Shown one piece after another: positions 37,940 through 50,849 of a stretch of 64,000 nt of DNA. The notes beneath the pieces are model-generated. The model saw only the letters and a program-made list of their open reading frames with translations. It ran no database searches and had not been told where the DNA came from. Both the position numbers and the translations under genes were made by a program. Each line of letters begins with the position of its first letter. Position 1 is the stretch's first letter. The DNA is from Crotophaga sulcirostris (taxonomy: Eukaryota; Chordata; Aves; Cuculiformes; Crotophagidae). The DNA lies in NCBI GenBank assembly GCA_013397455.1, contig VYZB01000134.1, forward strand, positions 1,594,964 to 1,658,963, written 5' to 3'.

Positions 37940-38655
37940 AAAAACCTGGATTGGGAGGCACCTTTGGAGAGCTACAGTCCAAACTCCTGCTAAAATTAGG
38001 GTTACATTCAGAGGGTGATGACATTGCCCCAGACCTTCTTCAGTCAACTTTCGAAAATCTGCAAAAGGTCCCACAGTTTCATTGTGCAATGTCTCCTAAT
38101 GGTTGGCCACCTCACAGTGAACTTTCTTCATTACAGCAGAAGTTCTCTAGTTACAACTTCTGACCTCTTATGCTCCTCTGAGAAAAGTTTAACTCCATTT
38201 TTTCTTTAGATCCCCTCTTAGACCTCTTTACTCCAAGCTAAACAAGCCTAGTTTCTTTTTCTTCTTTTTATATGTCATGTATTCCAGTCCTCTAACCATC
38301 TTGCCAGTCCCTTACTCGACTTGCCCCAATTTGTTAATCTCTTTTCTCAGGTGGTTTCTCAACAAGACAGAGAACCCCATATGTGGCCTTATTAGCCTTA
38401 AGAATGGAAAACAGTCACTTCCCCCTATCTACTGGCGACTCTTGCCAATGCAGCCCCCAAACATAGTTAACCTTCTTTGCTGCAGGGAATTGCTGCCTCA
38501 CATTAAATTTGTTTCCCGCCAGGAGCCCTAGACCCGCTTCTGCAGAGCTCTTTCCTACCCTGCAGGTCAGTGCCTAAACTGCAGCAATGATTTGAGCCTT
38601 TCTATCCCAGGTGAAAGGCTTGTATTTGTCATTGATAAATTTCATGGAAGATATT
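37940..38655 (-). mobile_element. Very old CR1 LINE 3' region, minus strand
   Basis: The order of degraded blocks follows the complement of a CR1 3' half: GGAGAGCTACAGTCCAAACT, CTTTACTCCAAGCTAAACAA, CTAACCATCTTGCCAGTCC, GGTGGTTTCTCAACAAGACA-like, then GTATTTGTCATTGATAAATT. It is much more diverged than the other CR1 copies in the window. Confidence 0.7.
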
Positions 38656-41600
38656 TGTTGTTGAATATAAAATTGTTGCACAACATCACTGCAAAACCAG
38701 AATGAAATTTTGGCAGCAACAATCTGGCCAGTCAGTACTTTTTAAACTTTGGGCTGTGGGGAAATTCAGTTGTCATCTGGTATTCTTGGCAGAGTTTTAT
38801 AAGCACTTTGCATCAACGACCGAGCCTCTATGCTCCCATGCAAGAGGAAATGACTGTCTGGACTAGCACTAAGCTGAGTTATGTTTAGTACGTTTTAAGA
38901 CAGACTAAACATAGGAGTCATTGCATTAAGTCAGCTAATATGCAAACTGGCCATCAATGTAGAAGTGATAGGCACAAGTCTGTTGTCCCAGATTAAAAAC
39001 TAATTCAACCTAAAAGACTTAGTTATGACCTCTGTTACTTTTCATACTACAAATATTACACAAAATGTGATTAATATATTATGATAATATCAGAGAAAAC
39101 TCTTATGTCAAGGCATTATTTGACACTAAATGTGAGCTTTCAGAAAATCCTTATATTTCCAATGTAAGTTGCTTGTTGCCATTCGTATTTTTAATACCTG
39201 CGTTATCAAGCCAGTGATTTACCATGACACTTGAGGATTTTTTAGATGGAAGAAACAGTTTGTATGACTAATAAACTAAGAGTATCTTTTATATATAAAG
39301 ATTATTTCTGGTTCTGTTACTGTGCTAAGACCTTAACAAGGACTTGGCTAACACATTGCTTAACCCAATGGCAAGTAATACAGAACAAAAAAAGGCTCTT
39401 CATGGTCAAGAGATCATTCAGTCTAAAAATCATACAGAGGATGATATATGGATTCAAAACAGATTGGAGAAACTACGAGGAAGTAATGAGGAACCATTGA
39501 CCTCCGGAAAGGATAGCAAAGTATATGAGTGACTAACCTGTTGTCAGTGCTGTTTGGCATTAATGCAAAAAACATCTGTTTACAGCAGATAATCATTTCA
39601 TCCTGCGACCTTTATATGACTTTTTGCCTAGTGCTGAGGTGATATAGTACAAAGAAAGGGATGGAGATATCTGAAAAATATGCCAACTGGGGCCACAAAG
39701 ACTGACATCATGGTCTAGTAAAGAAGACGTCAGCCTGTATTCACTGCTACTAATGGTGACAGCAGTGAAGCTGTAAAGAATCTTGCACAAGAAAATGAGC
39801 ATTTACAGGTTCCATTAGAGAACCAGTGACAAAATGGTCAGCAGTTGCACTGCATCCTGAACACAAATAGCTGGGAAAGGCTACTTTTACCTAGTTTAGG
39901 GAAAAGAATGCTTCATCATTTCAGATGTAAAGTTGCTGAGGAAAGAGAAGGCCATAATTTAAATTTTATAGAAAAAACAATTAAGAATTAAGAACAGTCT
40001 GCATGAAAAGACATGGAAACAAAGTTATGACGAAAAGTACACCAAATCAGATCCCAGAGAGTTAACCTAAAATCAATTCAGTTCTGAGCTGCATATAAAA
40101 ACAAAGGAATAAGATGCAGGCAGGAAAATGAGTTAAAACATCTTTAGGCCTGAGTCTACAACCTATCTCATAAAGGTACAGTCCTGCCTCACTGGTGCCA
40201 GAACTCAAGAGGTCAACATGGATCCACATACATGCAGGTGTTGACAACGGCCAGGTTATACTGCAGGGAAAGGCGGACTTTCCCTTATGCTTAGTGACAC
40301 ATCACTATACTCTTGGAAGAGTTTAAGCAAGTAGGCTTCCCTATTTTTGATAAAACAAGTGTTCAGAAATTAAAAAAAAAACAACTTTTTTTTTTTTATT
40401 TAAATCAAAAAGCACCAAGAAACCAGTTCATTATTCTGATCAGCACTTTCATCACATAACTTCATGGACTTTGAAATGATGCTGGTGATCAATCAACAGT
40501 GACCTCAGGTTCATACAAGGGTCAATAGGAAGTGAATCTGGGAAATTGTGCTGATGCACGTAAATTAAAAAAATGCAACAGGGTGGCTTTATGAATGTTA
40601 TCACATGTTTTTAATTAGCTCATGTTCCCTAGTAAACTATGATGGCATGACATACAAGAAATCAGTTTTTACAACTCAATCAATGAGTGCCTTTCAATGA
40701 CAAATTAATGTGTTCTTGGTGTGTTTCTTAACAGTCTAGAAATTGCCTGGAAAATAAATATTATATATGTGCACTGATTTCACCTTATAACTCCTATGAG
40801 TGGCCCCATGACTTTATAGTATTTTAACAACATTAAAGTCCTCTGGATTATGGAATTATAATAATGAAAAAGAATTATGCCTGTCTGGAAGACCCCAGTT
40901 AGGATGTAATTATGATTTGAAATCACAATGGTAAAGTAATTGAAATGCATGGCTGCAAGGGCCTAGTTACGATCATACAAAATGCTTTCACTAAACATTC
41001 ACTGCCCTGATGAGTATTTTGTATCACTGGGAAGTTACGCTGGCTGCAAAGGCTGTATATCTACATTGGTTAAAAGCAATATGTTCATCAGTGTACTGAC
41101 AGATTACAGCATATGACATATTGCTGTTAGCAATGGGCAAGTAGTACCACTATTGTGAAATTATTGATAAAATCACCATGTTTTGCAAAGCCTTTGATAC
41201 TCACTTGGAAAGTAACTGCATCTGCTCTTTCCTGCTTTTATACGTTAAACAATTGGCATAGAATTATTTATTTGTTAGTACCACAATACAGAGACTAGTG
41301 TTATATAATTACAAAAGGAAGATATGAGGATATCCATTACAACTTCTATTTTTTAGGCATGAGTGCATTGCTTGTACATCTAAACCTTCCAGAGTTGCTT
41401 CCTTAATTTTGCCAGCAAGTATAATTTATATACACACACATGTCTATGAGGCATTTAAGAGCTTCCGTACTGAACTTTAGTTAAACATTGACTAGGTCAT
41501 TCCAAAATATCTCAAGACAGTACCATAAAATGTCTAGTGACATGGAAATCCTCAGTCCTCTTCTTGACATGGGTCAGACCTTAACAGGTAGGTGCAAATC

Positions 41601-43873
41601 CCCAAGGTCAGATGCTCGTCTGGGGACAATACTCCCTGCTCCCAATTCCTGACACTTCCATAAAGCTTACAGCAGCTGTTTAAATGAAATACTATTTTTA
41701 GGAAATATAATGTACTTGCCCCCAGATTTCAATTCTATATAGCAGATATAACAAGAAAAGGAATTACAACCATGTTCTCCACACTCATAATTTGACAACC
41801 AGAGAATCCAAGAGTATTAAAGTGTTCAGAATGTCTTAATTATTAAAAGGTCCATTTTCCAATTTAACTTTTAATGTAAGTGGAAGGAACTGCATATGTG
41901 GATCAGTTAGTTACCGAGGGGGTGCACATCATGAAGCTCCCTCTCAGTGTTGCATAACCTTGCTCTTTTCCTTGACTCCATATTAATTAGCTGCAGAGAG
42001 GTTTGGTGGCTACTCTTACATTGTTACTATCCTGGAGAACAAAGACAAATTTGACCATTCAATTTGTTGGGAGGGTGCCTGTGGTAAAACAAACAGGATT
42101 ATAAGTAATTAAAAAACGGGGTTAAGATCCACCATTCGTATTCCGGCAATAGAGAGAATTTATAAAAATGGGTTAGTATAGTCCAAAGGCATTGTCAGCT
42201 GCCAAATACTGGTAACAAAACCACAGTAAAAGCAAATTGGGAGTACACTGCTTTTATAAAATGTATTACATGTTATTATCTACAGTGACACAGTAACATT
42301 TATCTAGAGATAATTTTTTGGGCTGTTTTTATTTGCCTCCTTTCTGTAAGAAGTAGATCTGAAAACTCACAGGACCAAGCACGACAAACACAATATTTGT
42401 AAATTTATGTAAACAAACTGTACAAAACTAATTATTTGCATGCAGCCTCTTTAACCATAAAAACTTAGATAATTTAATTTCTTTTATTAGACGTTTGATC
42501 ACTGCACTGTAGAAATAGGCACAGTAGTTAATTTCTAACAACAAATGATCAAGTAGTTAGGAAGCCAGCCACTTGAGAACTCAGCTCTTGTTTCTACTCA
42601 TGATCCTCTGACATGGAAGGAGGGATAGATACATAAATGAGAGTGATTATGGTCCACTTTATTGAAACCTATAGAGCCAAACTGCTAGTATCGATATGGT
42701 AGGAATCCAACCTGTCATGCTGTTACTGGTCTACTGAGAAAGCTTCTGAGTTGTTTAAATAGCACAAATGGCTTTGTGCTATTTAAAATGCTGAATCTAG
42801 TTTTGATGCAGTGGGTATCTTAGGGTCCTTCTAATTGGTAGTGATCAAAGGAATAAAGTTAAAATGAGGCTGTTGCAACAGAACCATTGGCAGTAAAGAT
42901 GCAGTGGGATCAAACAGTACATCTGTTAGACAACAACGGTTCCTAAATATTTTATAAGAAGCCCTCCTTTTCTGCAGTGGCCTGGGTTCTTCAGGCCCAA
43001 GCCACTTATCTATATACATATATAGCATCTTCTGACATGTCTCAAGCCCCCACACTCCCACCTCCCGTCTTCCTCAGAGAATTATTTCTACACCCTTTCT
43101 GCAGTGTCTTGTTCCCACAAGAGCCTTACTTTATCTGCTGCATCCCAGCATAGCCAGGGAGGGCAAGAACATGCCTGCTTGCAACGCTACTGCTCTCACA
43201 AAGTCACCCAGGGCTTGCACAGCCTGCTTCTTTGATGTACCACAGAAGGACACAAGCAACAGCATGAAACATAGCCCATCACCATCAAGGGAACAGGCAC
43301 AAAAACCATACTCCATGCTCATTTTCAGTCATTTGTCCTGTTGTTTCCTGTCCCCCTGACTCAAAATAAACATTATACTTTTTTGATAGCTAGAGGACAG
43401 TCACTGGGATAAAAAGAGTAAAAGTAAAAAACTTCCTGCATTTCCCAGATTGCATTTCACTTCATCCTTGGGAAGGCTCGCAACAGTATGGCAATATTGA
43501 TGTACAGTTGTATCACCTACTTTTTATTAGGTGTATTTAAATCCAGCAGAACTTTGATATTCCATCTATTTTTTTTAATTAGTTCATTGGGATGTCTACT
43601 TTTGTACACAAGAACAAAAGAACAAAATATATCCCTCTCCTCTTAAGTTTTATTGTGCAGTCTTCCACTTAGTGATTTATTCATGTTTACTAACTGAAGA
43701 AGAAAACAATTATCTAAAAATAAAATTATAGTCTTAATGATATTCTTTGCAGATTTATTTATATTCAATACAAATTTATTATTATATACGTATTAGTGCT
43801 GACCAATACATATTTAAGCATACTGTAAGCAGCTTTCCTAACAGCACAAAGATAGAGTAAAGATTTTACTCAC
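38656..43873. other. Intronic sequence, no gene or recognised repeat
   Basis: Repeat-free by eye. The part at about 40560-41300 reads like conserved non-coding DNA (see findings). A more balanced segment at 42830-43340 has small ORFs on both strands but no domain. Confidence 0.5.
40367..40404. repeat. A-run/T-run inverted repeat
   Basis: Ten A residues, the spacer CAAC, and twelve T residues, flanked by AAATT and ATTTAAAT, could form a hairpin. Confidence 0.7.
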
Positions 43874-44453
43874 CAAGCCATCCTGATCCAGAATTAGGTA
43901 TACACATATCTGTTTCAGCACTGGGCAACACAAATCCAACTACAAAAACTTCAACCCCATCAGCCATTAGGGCCATTCCTAACACAAAGAAGAGGGCCCA
44001 CTGGAAACGGCCATGGCCACATTCTTGTATTATCAGTTCATACTGTTGTGCTAACTCTTCTTCATCAGCTTTCCTCTCTGTTTCCAGTTCATGACGATCC
44101 TTATATTCATCATGCATAGGCTGACCTAAGGCCACCACACCATCCTTGCCCTGCCCCATGTTGGGGATTCCCTGATATTCCCCTTCATAAATTTCATCAT
44201 CTTCATCATGTCCTTCAGTTGCTTCACTTGAACCTTCATCATCATTAACTTCTACACTATAATTTCCTCGTTGGACATAGTAATCATCATCATCTTCCTC
44301 ATCCTGGAATCGGTTGTAGGACCTCTGTGTGTAGCCATCCTGAGCTTTGTCAACAGCTTTATTCACTTTTTTCACTGCTTGCCTCTTCACCTCTTTGGCA
44401 ATGTCTTTTGCCCCTTTCACTAGTGAAGTCCTATCTTTGTATGTTTCCTCCAT
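43874..44453 (-). CDS. SV2C: SV2C first coding exon: N-terminal cytoplasmic domain and TM1
   Basis: This exon encodes residues 1-193 plus the first base of Gly194. Residues 1-150 form the cytoplasmic tail: a basic stretch at about 13-37 (KGAKDIAKEVKR onward), an acidic run DEEDDDDYY at 51-59, and the SV2 hallmark ATEGHDEDDEIYEGEYQGIP at 78-97. In SV2A the threonine of this hallmark is a casein-kinase site tied to synaptotagmin binding (family knowledge); here it is Thr79. A helical charged stretch (ELETERKADEEELAQQYELI) precedes ECGHGRF, and TM1 follows at about 152-176. The start ATG has a strong context, A at -3 and G at +4, and no in-frame ATG is used upstream within the exon. The exon ends in CTTG before the donor GTGAGT. 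The open frame continues only two codons into the intron, and those are not coding. Confidence 0.96.
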
Positions 44454-44577
44454 CTTGTATCAGAGAACAATCGATGATATGCTGCAGAGGGATCTGCTGA
44501 ATAACTTCTAGAATATGTATTGCGTGTTGGAAATCAGTAGGAAAAGCCGAAGTACATGTGAAGTTGTAATATTTGAC
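44454..44577 (-). other. SV2C: SV2C 5'UTR part of the first coding exon, with splice acceptor
   Basis: On the minus strand, a plausible acceptor (pyrimidine-rich tract, then GTTTTGCAG) ends at 44578, giving an exon start at 44577 and 124 nt of 5'UTR before the ATG at 44453. This fits the SV2 gene structure, in which the start codon sits in the second exon after a non-coding first exon. The acceptor is predicted from sequence only; transcript data would be needed to rule out a nearby alternative. Confidence 0.65.
44534..44557 (-). promoter_or_regulatory. Short upstream ORF in the SV2C 5'UTR
   Basis: The only ATG in the predicted 5'UTR opens a 7-codon ORF (MYFGFSY, stop TGA) that ends 80 bases before the SV2C start. 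Its context is weak (C at -3, T at +4), so leaky scanning would be expected. A dampening effect on translation is possible but is inference. Confidence 0.5.
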
Positions 44578-47500
44578 CTGCAAAACATGAGAGAAAAAAG
44601 TTTACACTTCACTCCTCCTCAGTTGCTTCTTCACAGTGATATGATATCTGTTTTCACTCACGGGACACCACAGTTCAGGGCTTCAAATACACAAACCTGA
44701 ATTTTTCTTCAGAGATGTAAATATCCCTAGTTACAAGGAAAACAATCTAATATCTCTACCAGTTTTCAGAATGAAATTCATTACATTCTAGTCTTTCAAT
44801 GGATAGCAGGTTTTATTCACAGAGAAAACAAGCAATTCCATGCACCACACCTCATATTGACTCTCTCTGCAGTGTGGAATTTGGGGACTGCAACTTTTGA
44901 GGATTGCAGAAGCCTCACCTCTGGGAGAAAGCAGGCTAAAATTTGTGTAGCTATGCTTCCAAGAAAAAACACCTGCTTCCAGTTTGGGGAAAAGATGATT
45001 TTTCATCATGACAGATGTCATTGTTTTAATGATCTATTTTTAGCATAACCTCAGAAAAGGCTGCAGTAGTACAACTAAGGACACAGTAAGATGTAATGCA
45101 GGAGTAAGAAGAAATTTCTGATGCAAACTCTATTGCCCTTGCTAAAGTAGTGTGAGCTGTCACTTGAGCTCCATGAGACACTAGGGTAGTGCTTTAAGAA
45201 GCTGTCCTTTACTCATTCTGCTGTAAACACTGTCCCCAGAAGTATATTCCAGACATCATTTTTAAGACTGATACTATTTTGAGGAATAGGAAGAGTTACA
45301 GACTGCACTGGATAAACTAAGGACGTGATGTACTTCTAATAAAAGAAAACTGACCCTAAAATCACACAGTCATGCAGGTAATACATCTTAAGAAGCTAAA
45401 ATTTATTTCCCCAACTTTTTTTATGATGACTTCATAAATTCTACTTTAGTGGAAATTGTCTTTATTTTTACTTCTGTCCTCTAGATTAATCTCATACCGT
45501 CTGGACATTTCCCAAAGAAATCAGATCTTACAGCACTATTGAACTATTCAATGCAAACTGAAGAATTTACTGGAAGAAAAATGCAGCTTTAAAAAAGCCA
45601 GGATGTAATATTTATGACTGAAAACTGTAGCCTGATTTAGGTACATGATGATCCCCCTAAGTAGGCCATCCTGGTGAATCTTTTATGCTAAGGCATTTTC
45701 TCTAATTACATTTTTCAGTTTTCAAGGTCCTCCTTAGAAGTTATTCTTTGTCTACTGAATGAGGCATCTGATCCTTACTATGACCTCTGTGTGACTACAG
45801 TATCAACTAGGACTTATTAAATGCATAATACATAAAAACATTAACCTGGTCTTCTGTAGCCTTCTGCAAATACTTTCAAGAACTTCAAGAACTCCTAAGA
45901 GGTACTATTCTGAGGGTTACCGATTGCAAATATTCTTAAGATTTTTGCTGTTGTAGATAAAAGTGAATAGTCTTCTTTGAAGGATTTTTAGTTGTCAAAT
46001 TCCATTTTACTGTAAGTCATGTCTACGGAGGGAAGACAGCAGGAGTTTAGGAAGACTGAATGCAAGTGAAGTCTAAATGCTAATATTAACAAAACTGTGT
46101 TTCCCACTGCTACAGTACACCTACCTCATGAGTTCGGCAGACTCTAAATGCACAAATATGCAAAAGCAACTGAGCTTACACTGTAGTTTATGATAGACCA
46201 TATATGTCAATAAAAAATTACACCTTTTAAAATCCATTAACAGCATAACTCCACCAGCAAAACCTCTGCATAGACCAAATGAAATTCCTGTCTGCGCAAA
46301 CAGAAAGATGTACTGAGTACCAAATCAGAAATTTCTCTTTATCTTGCCTAAGTTTCCAAGCAGCACAACTAATTTGAACAGTTCTTTTATACAGACTTTC
46401 TTTCTCAGTGCACTGAAATCCCTGCCTCAAGGGTGATAAGTATGAAGAGGAATTATTTGTAGCCCATGCATGATAGCTCCCCACCCTTTTAATTATGTTG
46501 GACTGATTGACTACAAGTAAGTAACTGGAAATGCTGAAAGAGTGAGGATTAATGACTACCTGAGTAGCATAAAGAAGCAAATGCACAGATGACAGTCTAG
46601 CCACATACTCGTTTGCACCGTCTTACCCAACAAGCTTGCTCACTTTCACTAAAATAAACATCACACTCCTATTCAATTGTTTCCATAAAAAAAATAAAAA
46701 TCCCAGGAAAACAGTTGAAATAAAAATACTATTTCAAGAAATAACTACCAATTCTTTACCCAAACACTCAAAGGTACACTATCAAAAAAATCAGATTATT
46801 TGTTTAGTCTAATGTAATTTCAATGTGGTTACCACTTTTTACATACTATGCTACATCTGAAGTGGAAGTCAAACTTTTAACAAACTAAAGCAGTGAGGTC
46901 ACACGAAGATGTAAATTTATAAGAAGTCAAAAAACCCATTCCCACAAAGACTTACATCTTTGCTTAATATAACCCATAAGAAGACCCAATGAAGACTAAC
47001 AACACATAATATTAAATATATGCATATGTTCAGATAATATTTTTTTTAGAATAGACATGAAAGTCACACTCAAATGGAACTACTGCATTTCAGATGGGGA
47101 CCTAGTATAGCATCTTTCCTGCTTCTCTTTTGAATCTGTAATTCCTTTTAAAACAAAAAGAAAATACTATAAAACATTTGTGGTTTAAGTTGGTACCTTT
47201 TTAAATGCACTTTTACTCAATATTTTGATTTTGGTTTGATTTCTGGTTTTCTACCTTCATTTTTTTTTAGGAGTGACAGATAGCACTGATACAAATGTGA
47301 AAGTTCTTCTGTGTTTCAGTTGCTCCAAGTTGCTCTTCATCCGAAGGTATAGTCTTCTGTTAGATCATAACTACTTCCAATTATACTACTCTGATGTGTC
47401 AAATCATTTTATTTCCAGTTGAAAAAGAGGCACTTGAACTATGTAAACTCACAAAGAGAAGGTGCTTTTTTCTTGCATGTGCTCTCAGCCATGAAAAAAA

Positions 47501-47775
47501 GAGTAAGAAAAAATAGAAATGTATTATGTATTACTGTGTCATGACAAAGAACAACAGTATCCAAATCTCAGCCATATGCAGAGCTACAACCTGTCCTTGA
47601 ATTTACTGGGATACCCGTAGATTTCCTCCCCATCCCTTCATGCAAAAATTGTTATAGCAGAGTTGTTCTTTTATTGTTCCAGTGTAGTACTTGCTTCAGT
47701 ATGCCCTGATAAAGAATAGATACCTCAAGAAAAGATATTTACTTACGGAGGTACTATATATATATTTATTGAGGT

Positions 47776-47795
47776 GTTTATTTATTTATTTATAA
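47776..47795. repeat. TTTA microsatellite
   Basis: About four TTTA units, close to a TA dinucleotide run. Confidence 0.85.
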
Positions 47796-49990
47796 TAAAT
47801 ACGAGCTGGCACCAAGGCTGTCGAGAATGGGATTCTTTTCAGGTAATGTCAGCAGATTAAAAGATAAGCTTTTGTAGTCTAAGTAAATTTTATTTCTCTC
47901 ATGTCAAAAATCACACCCCAGGCTGCAACTATTCTATCTCAGGCTGCACTTGCCAAAGCCGTGTAAATCACTGTTAGGCTGCAGTGCCACCAACAATGGG
48001 AGTTTCCAACCCTCTTCCAGTTCAGATGGCATTATCTCCACTTGTCCTGTACCAGCACTTTCCACTGTTCATCCTCAGCACAGTCACAAAACGTGTACAC
48101 AAGATGAGCCTGAGAATTAATGAATCTAGTACACATCAAATACCCTGAGCTCAGCTGAGACAGAAGTTTCAGAGTACACCAGAATCTCTCCCTTCCCAGT
48201 TTATTCCTTTCCTTCCTCATTAAACCAGTAGTGATAATTTTTTCTCTCTGTGTACTGTACGCTCTACTTGTCCAGCTTCTCTTAAACTATTTACCTAACT
48301 AGAACAAAGCCAGAGGACTGGGTTTTAACTTGGTTTTGCTTGAAATTTGATAATGTCTATCAGAAAAAAAAGGCGGATTTTTTTGCCTGAAAGCCTGTTC
48401 ATGAATCATAGAACCTCCCTTTAGCTTCCTCTTAAGGTCTTAAAAGTATCACCTTAACCAAACAACTCTACTAATTCTTTTTTCACAGTGATTTTAATTA
48501 CAGGCCTCATTCCTCCTCACTTACAGCTGGATTTATAAGCATAGAAACAAGATCTGCAAAAGGTCTTCTTAGAGCAGCACAAACCCCAAAAGCTAATGGT
48601 ACAATGAAATCAGAAAAATTAAAAACTCTGTCTAACGAAAATCAGAAAAAGTTAACTGAACCATCTGAGATAAAAACATTTAATTCCTTAGAAGCAGATT
48701 CAGCTCAAAGCCCCCCCCCAACATTAGGGTTAACAGTGTTACGAAACTGAAATAGTCATATCTATTAATTAAATTTTAGCAGCAAAGTTGCAAAGACTAC
48801 AGTGGAGTGATCCTTTCCTTTATTTTTTTTTAATCAAAAGCTTACTTTTCTAGGAAAGTGTGATTGAACAATAAATAAGACGTACTTTGAAATTTATTGT
48901 TAACTTTTACACAGTAAACTAATAACAGAGAACAGCATATATAAAGAAAATAAATTGATTAATTTTTTAAAAAATCTAATGACAATTACTTGCTTTACCT
49001 TATTGTACTTCAATAATGGGCATTTCTTTGCTTTGGTTTTGCAATCAGTCTGATCACTATCTGGCGTCATGAAGATGTTACTTATTTTTGCAAAACAAAC
49101 ACTAGAAAAATCATTCCCATTAAGAGGAAGGCAGGACTCTTGTAGTGCTCTTCTAACACTGTGGTTTTAATATGGACTTTGAACAGTCTTCCATGTTTCC
49201 TGTGGACCTCTTAAATTAGCGTTTCCAGGTTCTATGTTGATTGTCGTTACTAAAATGCATCAACTTGTTCAATAAGTATTGACATGACTTAAACAAAAAG
49301 AGATTTCAGTCAGACTGGATGATATAAACTAAGTCTCTTCAGAGAAAGTTAATAAGATTGCATGCTGTACTCACACTACCTGCAATGACTATCCAATTCT
49401 TGGGAAAGTCGACATTTCATTATTTTTAAAACTTCCATTTTAACCAAACATATTTAAATATATTTTTGCAATTTTCAGACTGTCACAGTAAAAGAAAACT
49501 GTGTTTCCCAATTGAACCAAGAGTTATCCCTCTTCTCATACCTGATGCTCTCAAAAATTCACTTTCTTCATTGGCTTATTCATATAATGGTTTTTTTACT
49601 TTTCAGTTGTCAGAATCATAGTAAAAACTATCATCATGCTCTTCAATAGTGAGGTAATAGCACAAAGCAGGTGGACAAGAAAGTTTTCACAGTTCAACAC
49701 AGCAAGTCAAAAGAAAACCCCACCAAAACCACTCCCACCAGCACCTTCTTTCTTGTACTTGCCATGGTCATATTTGCTGCTGCACAGAAGACTTTCCTCT
49801 GAAACTAAAGGCCAACCTGCTGTCACAAATGGCTCAAGTTCAAAAGAGAGAAAAATTCCCCTCACAAGGGAGAAGACATTGGGGATAGATATCGAGAAAA
49901 ATGTATTTTACAAGTGCCAAGACTGAAGTGAAGTTCTAAGAACGATAGCCAAGAAGTCCTACAACAAAAACAACAAAACAACGCATTGTG

Positions 49991-50010
49991 GAAATGAAAT
50001 GAAATGAAAT
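49991..50010. repeat. GAAAT pentanucleotide repeat
   Basis: Four perfect GAAAT units. Confidence 0.95.
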
Positions 50011-50849
50011 TTCAGGGAATTCCCTTCAGGAAATGAAATCTGCAAATGCAACAGGACAAGCTAAAACCATTCAAATTGCCATTTCTGAAATTACTCTGTG
50101 CAAATCTATGATGTGCAGGTACTACGAAACAGGAACCTTACAAATACTAGGCTGACAGGTGTCATAGAACAACACCGGAGCTTAGGGAATATATGTGAAG
50201 GCGAAAAGGTGTCTTTTAGGGCAAGCTGTATTACAAGATGAAATTAAGTGCCTTTCTTTTCTTCCTGGAATAAAGCAGGCAAGAATTCTTTACATTTTAG
50301 GAGGAAATACAGGGTTGCAATCTCAGCTTCCACTGGGAATTACTTTCTGAAAAGAATCAGCTTTCTATGCTGCCGGCATTCTGCTGGGGCATGTCATCCC
50401 TATGCCTGCCGGGTTGGAGTCCCAAGACTCTTCCCAGTTCTGAGCTAAAATACTCTGCCAACTCCCACCTTCTCTGGTGTTGGTTTATATTGGCCTCTTC
50501 ATTGGGAATCAGCTGTTGCAGCCAATAAACCTTGGTAAGAGCGTAGTGGTTTCTTGACACAGTGCTAAAAGATACTTTAACACCATGTTTTTTAACCCAT
50601 ACTGCCTTCCAGGCATTTTGCTATTCACTCAAAGCACATATTCTTTCTTTTTACCTTTAATACCTGCTCCATTTTATTGCATATGAAAAGTTGGAGGAAA
50701 AATTTCTCTTACAGAATTCCATAGTTCTCATTTCCTATATTTTTATTTTTCTACATGTTCAGCATGGCAACAGTTGAACTTGCTACTTCAATTTTATTTC
50801 TTTGTTTCAAAAGTTCAATATCAGGCTGATGCTAGTTCTAAAAATCTCA

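Larger units (their letters stand above)
20429..43873 (-). other. SV2C: SV2C intron between exons 2 and 3
   Basis: This 23,445-base intron runs from donor GTGAGT to acceptor TTGCAG. It holds the assembly gap and three CR1 fragments. About 11.8 kb (23010-34800) lacks any interspersed repeat I recognise. Confidence 0.93.
4333..44577 (-). other. SV2C: SV2C gene, partial (three exons visible)
   Basis: The visible part of the SV2C transcription unit spans three minus-strand exons joined by introns of 23,445 and 15,763 bases. SV2C is a synaptic vesicle membrane glycoprotein of the major facilitator superfamily. SV2 proteins modulate calcium-dependent exocytosis and synaptotagmin trafficking in neurons and endocrine cells, and their transport substrate is unsettled. 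The three exons encode residues 1-305 of a protein usually about 727 residues long, from the N-terminus through TM5. All donors are GT and all acceptors AG, and the phases are consistent (exon 2 ends in phase 1, exon 3 in phase 2, exon 4 in phase 1). I assigned SV2C over SV2A or SV2B from the N-terminal start MEETYKDRTSLVKGAKDI, the stretch PSAETDMCIPNSGSGWLG, and exon 3 residues that fit SV2C better than its paralogues as I recall them. The promoter, exon 1 and downstream exons are not seen. Confidence 0.95.
44578..50849. other. Upstream/intron 1 sequence, no gene seen
   Basis: AT-rich sequence upstream of the first coding exon, presumably SV2C intron 1. No exon or promoter was identified. 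It contains small microsatellites (TTTA at 47776-47795, GAAAT at 49991-50010) and a possible LTR-like remnant near 50350-50560. Confidence 0.5.

Noticed and set aside
39246..39532. Two overlapping plus-strand ORFs of 84 and 62 codons
   Set aside because: They use different frames of the same AT-rich DNA, with no domain and no exon signals.
43131..43359. Cys/Ala-rich small ORFs on both strands
   Set aside because: They overlap in opposite directions and have no recognisable family; probably chance in a slightly GC-richer patch.
43874..44453. Assignment to SV2A or SV2B
   Set aside because: The N-terminal start, the PNSGSGWLG stretch and exon 3 residues fit SV2C. SV2A and SV2B differ at these places as far as I recall.
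46227..46604. 125-codon ORF on the minus strand upstream of SV2C
   Set aside because: No domain, no conserved features, and AT-rich intron-like flanks. I see no donor or acceptor that would tie it to SV2C.
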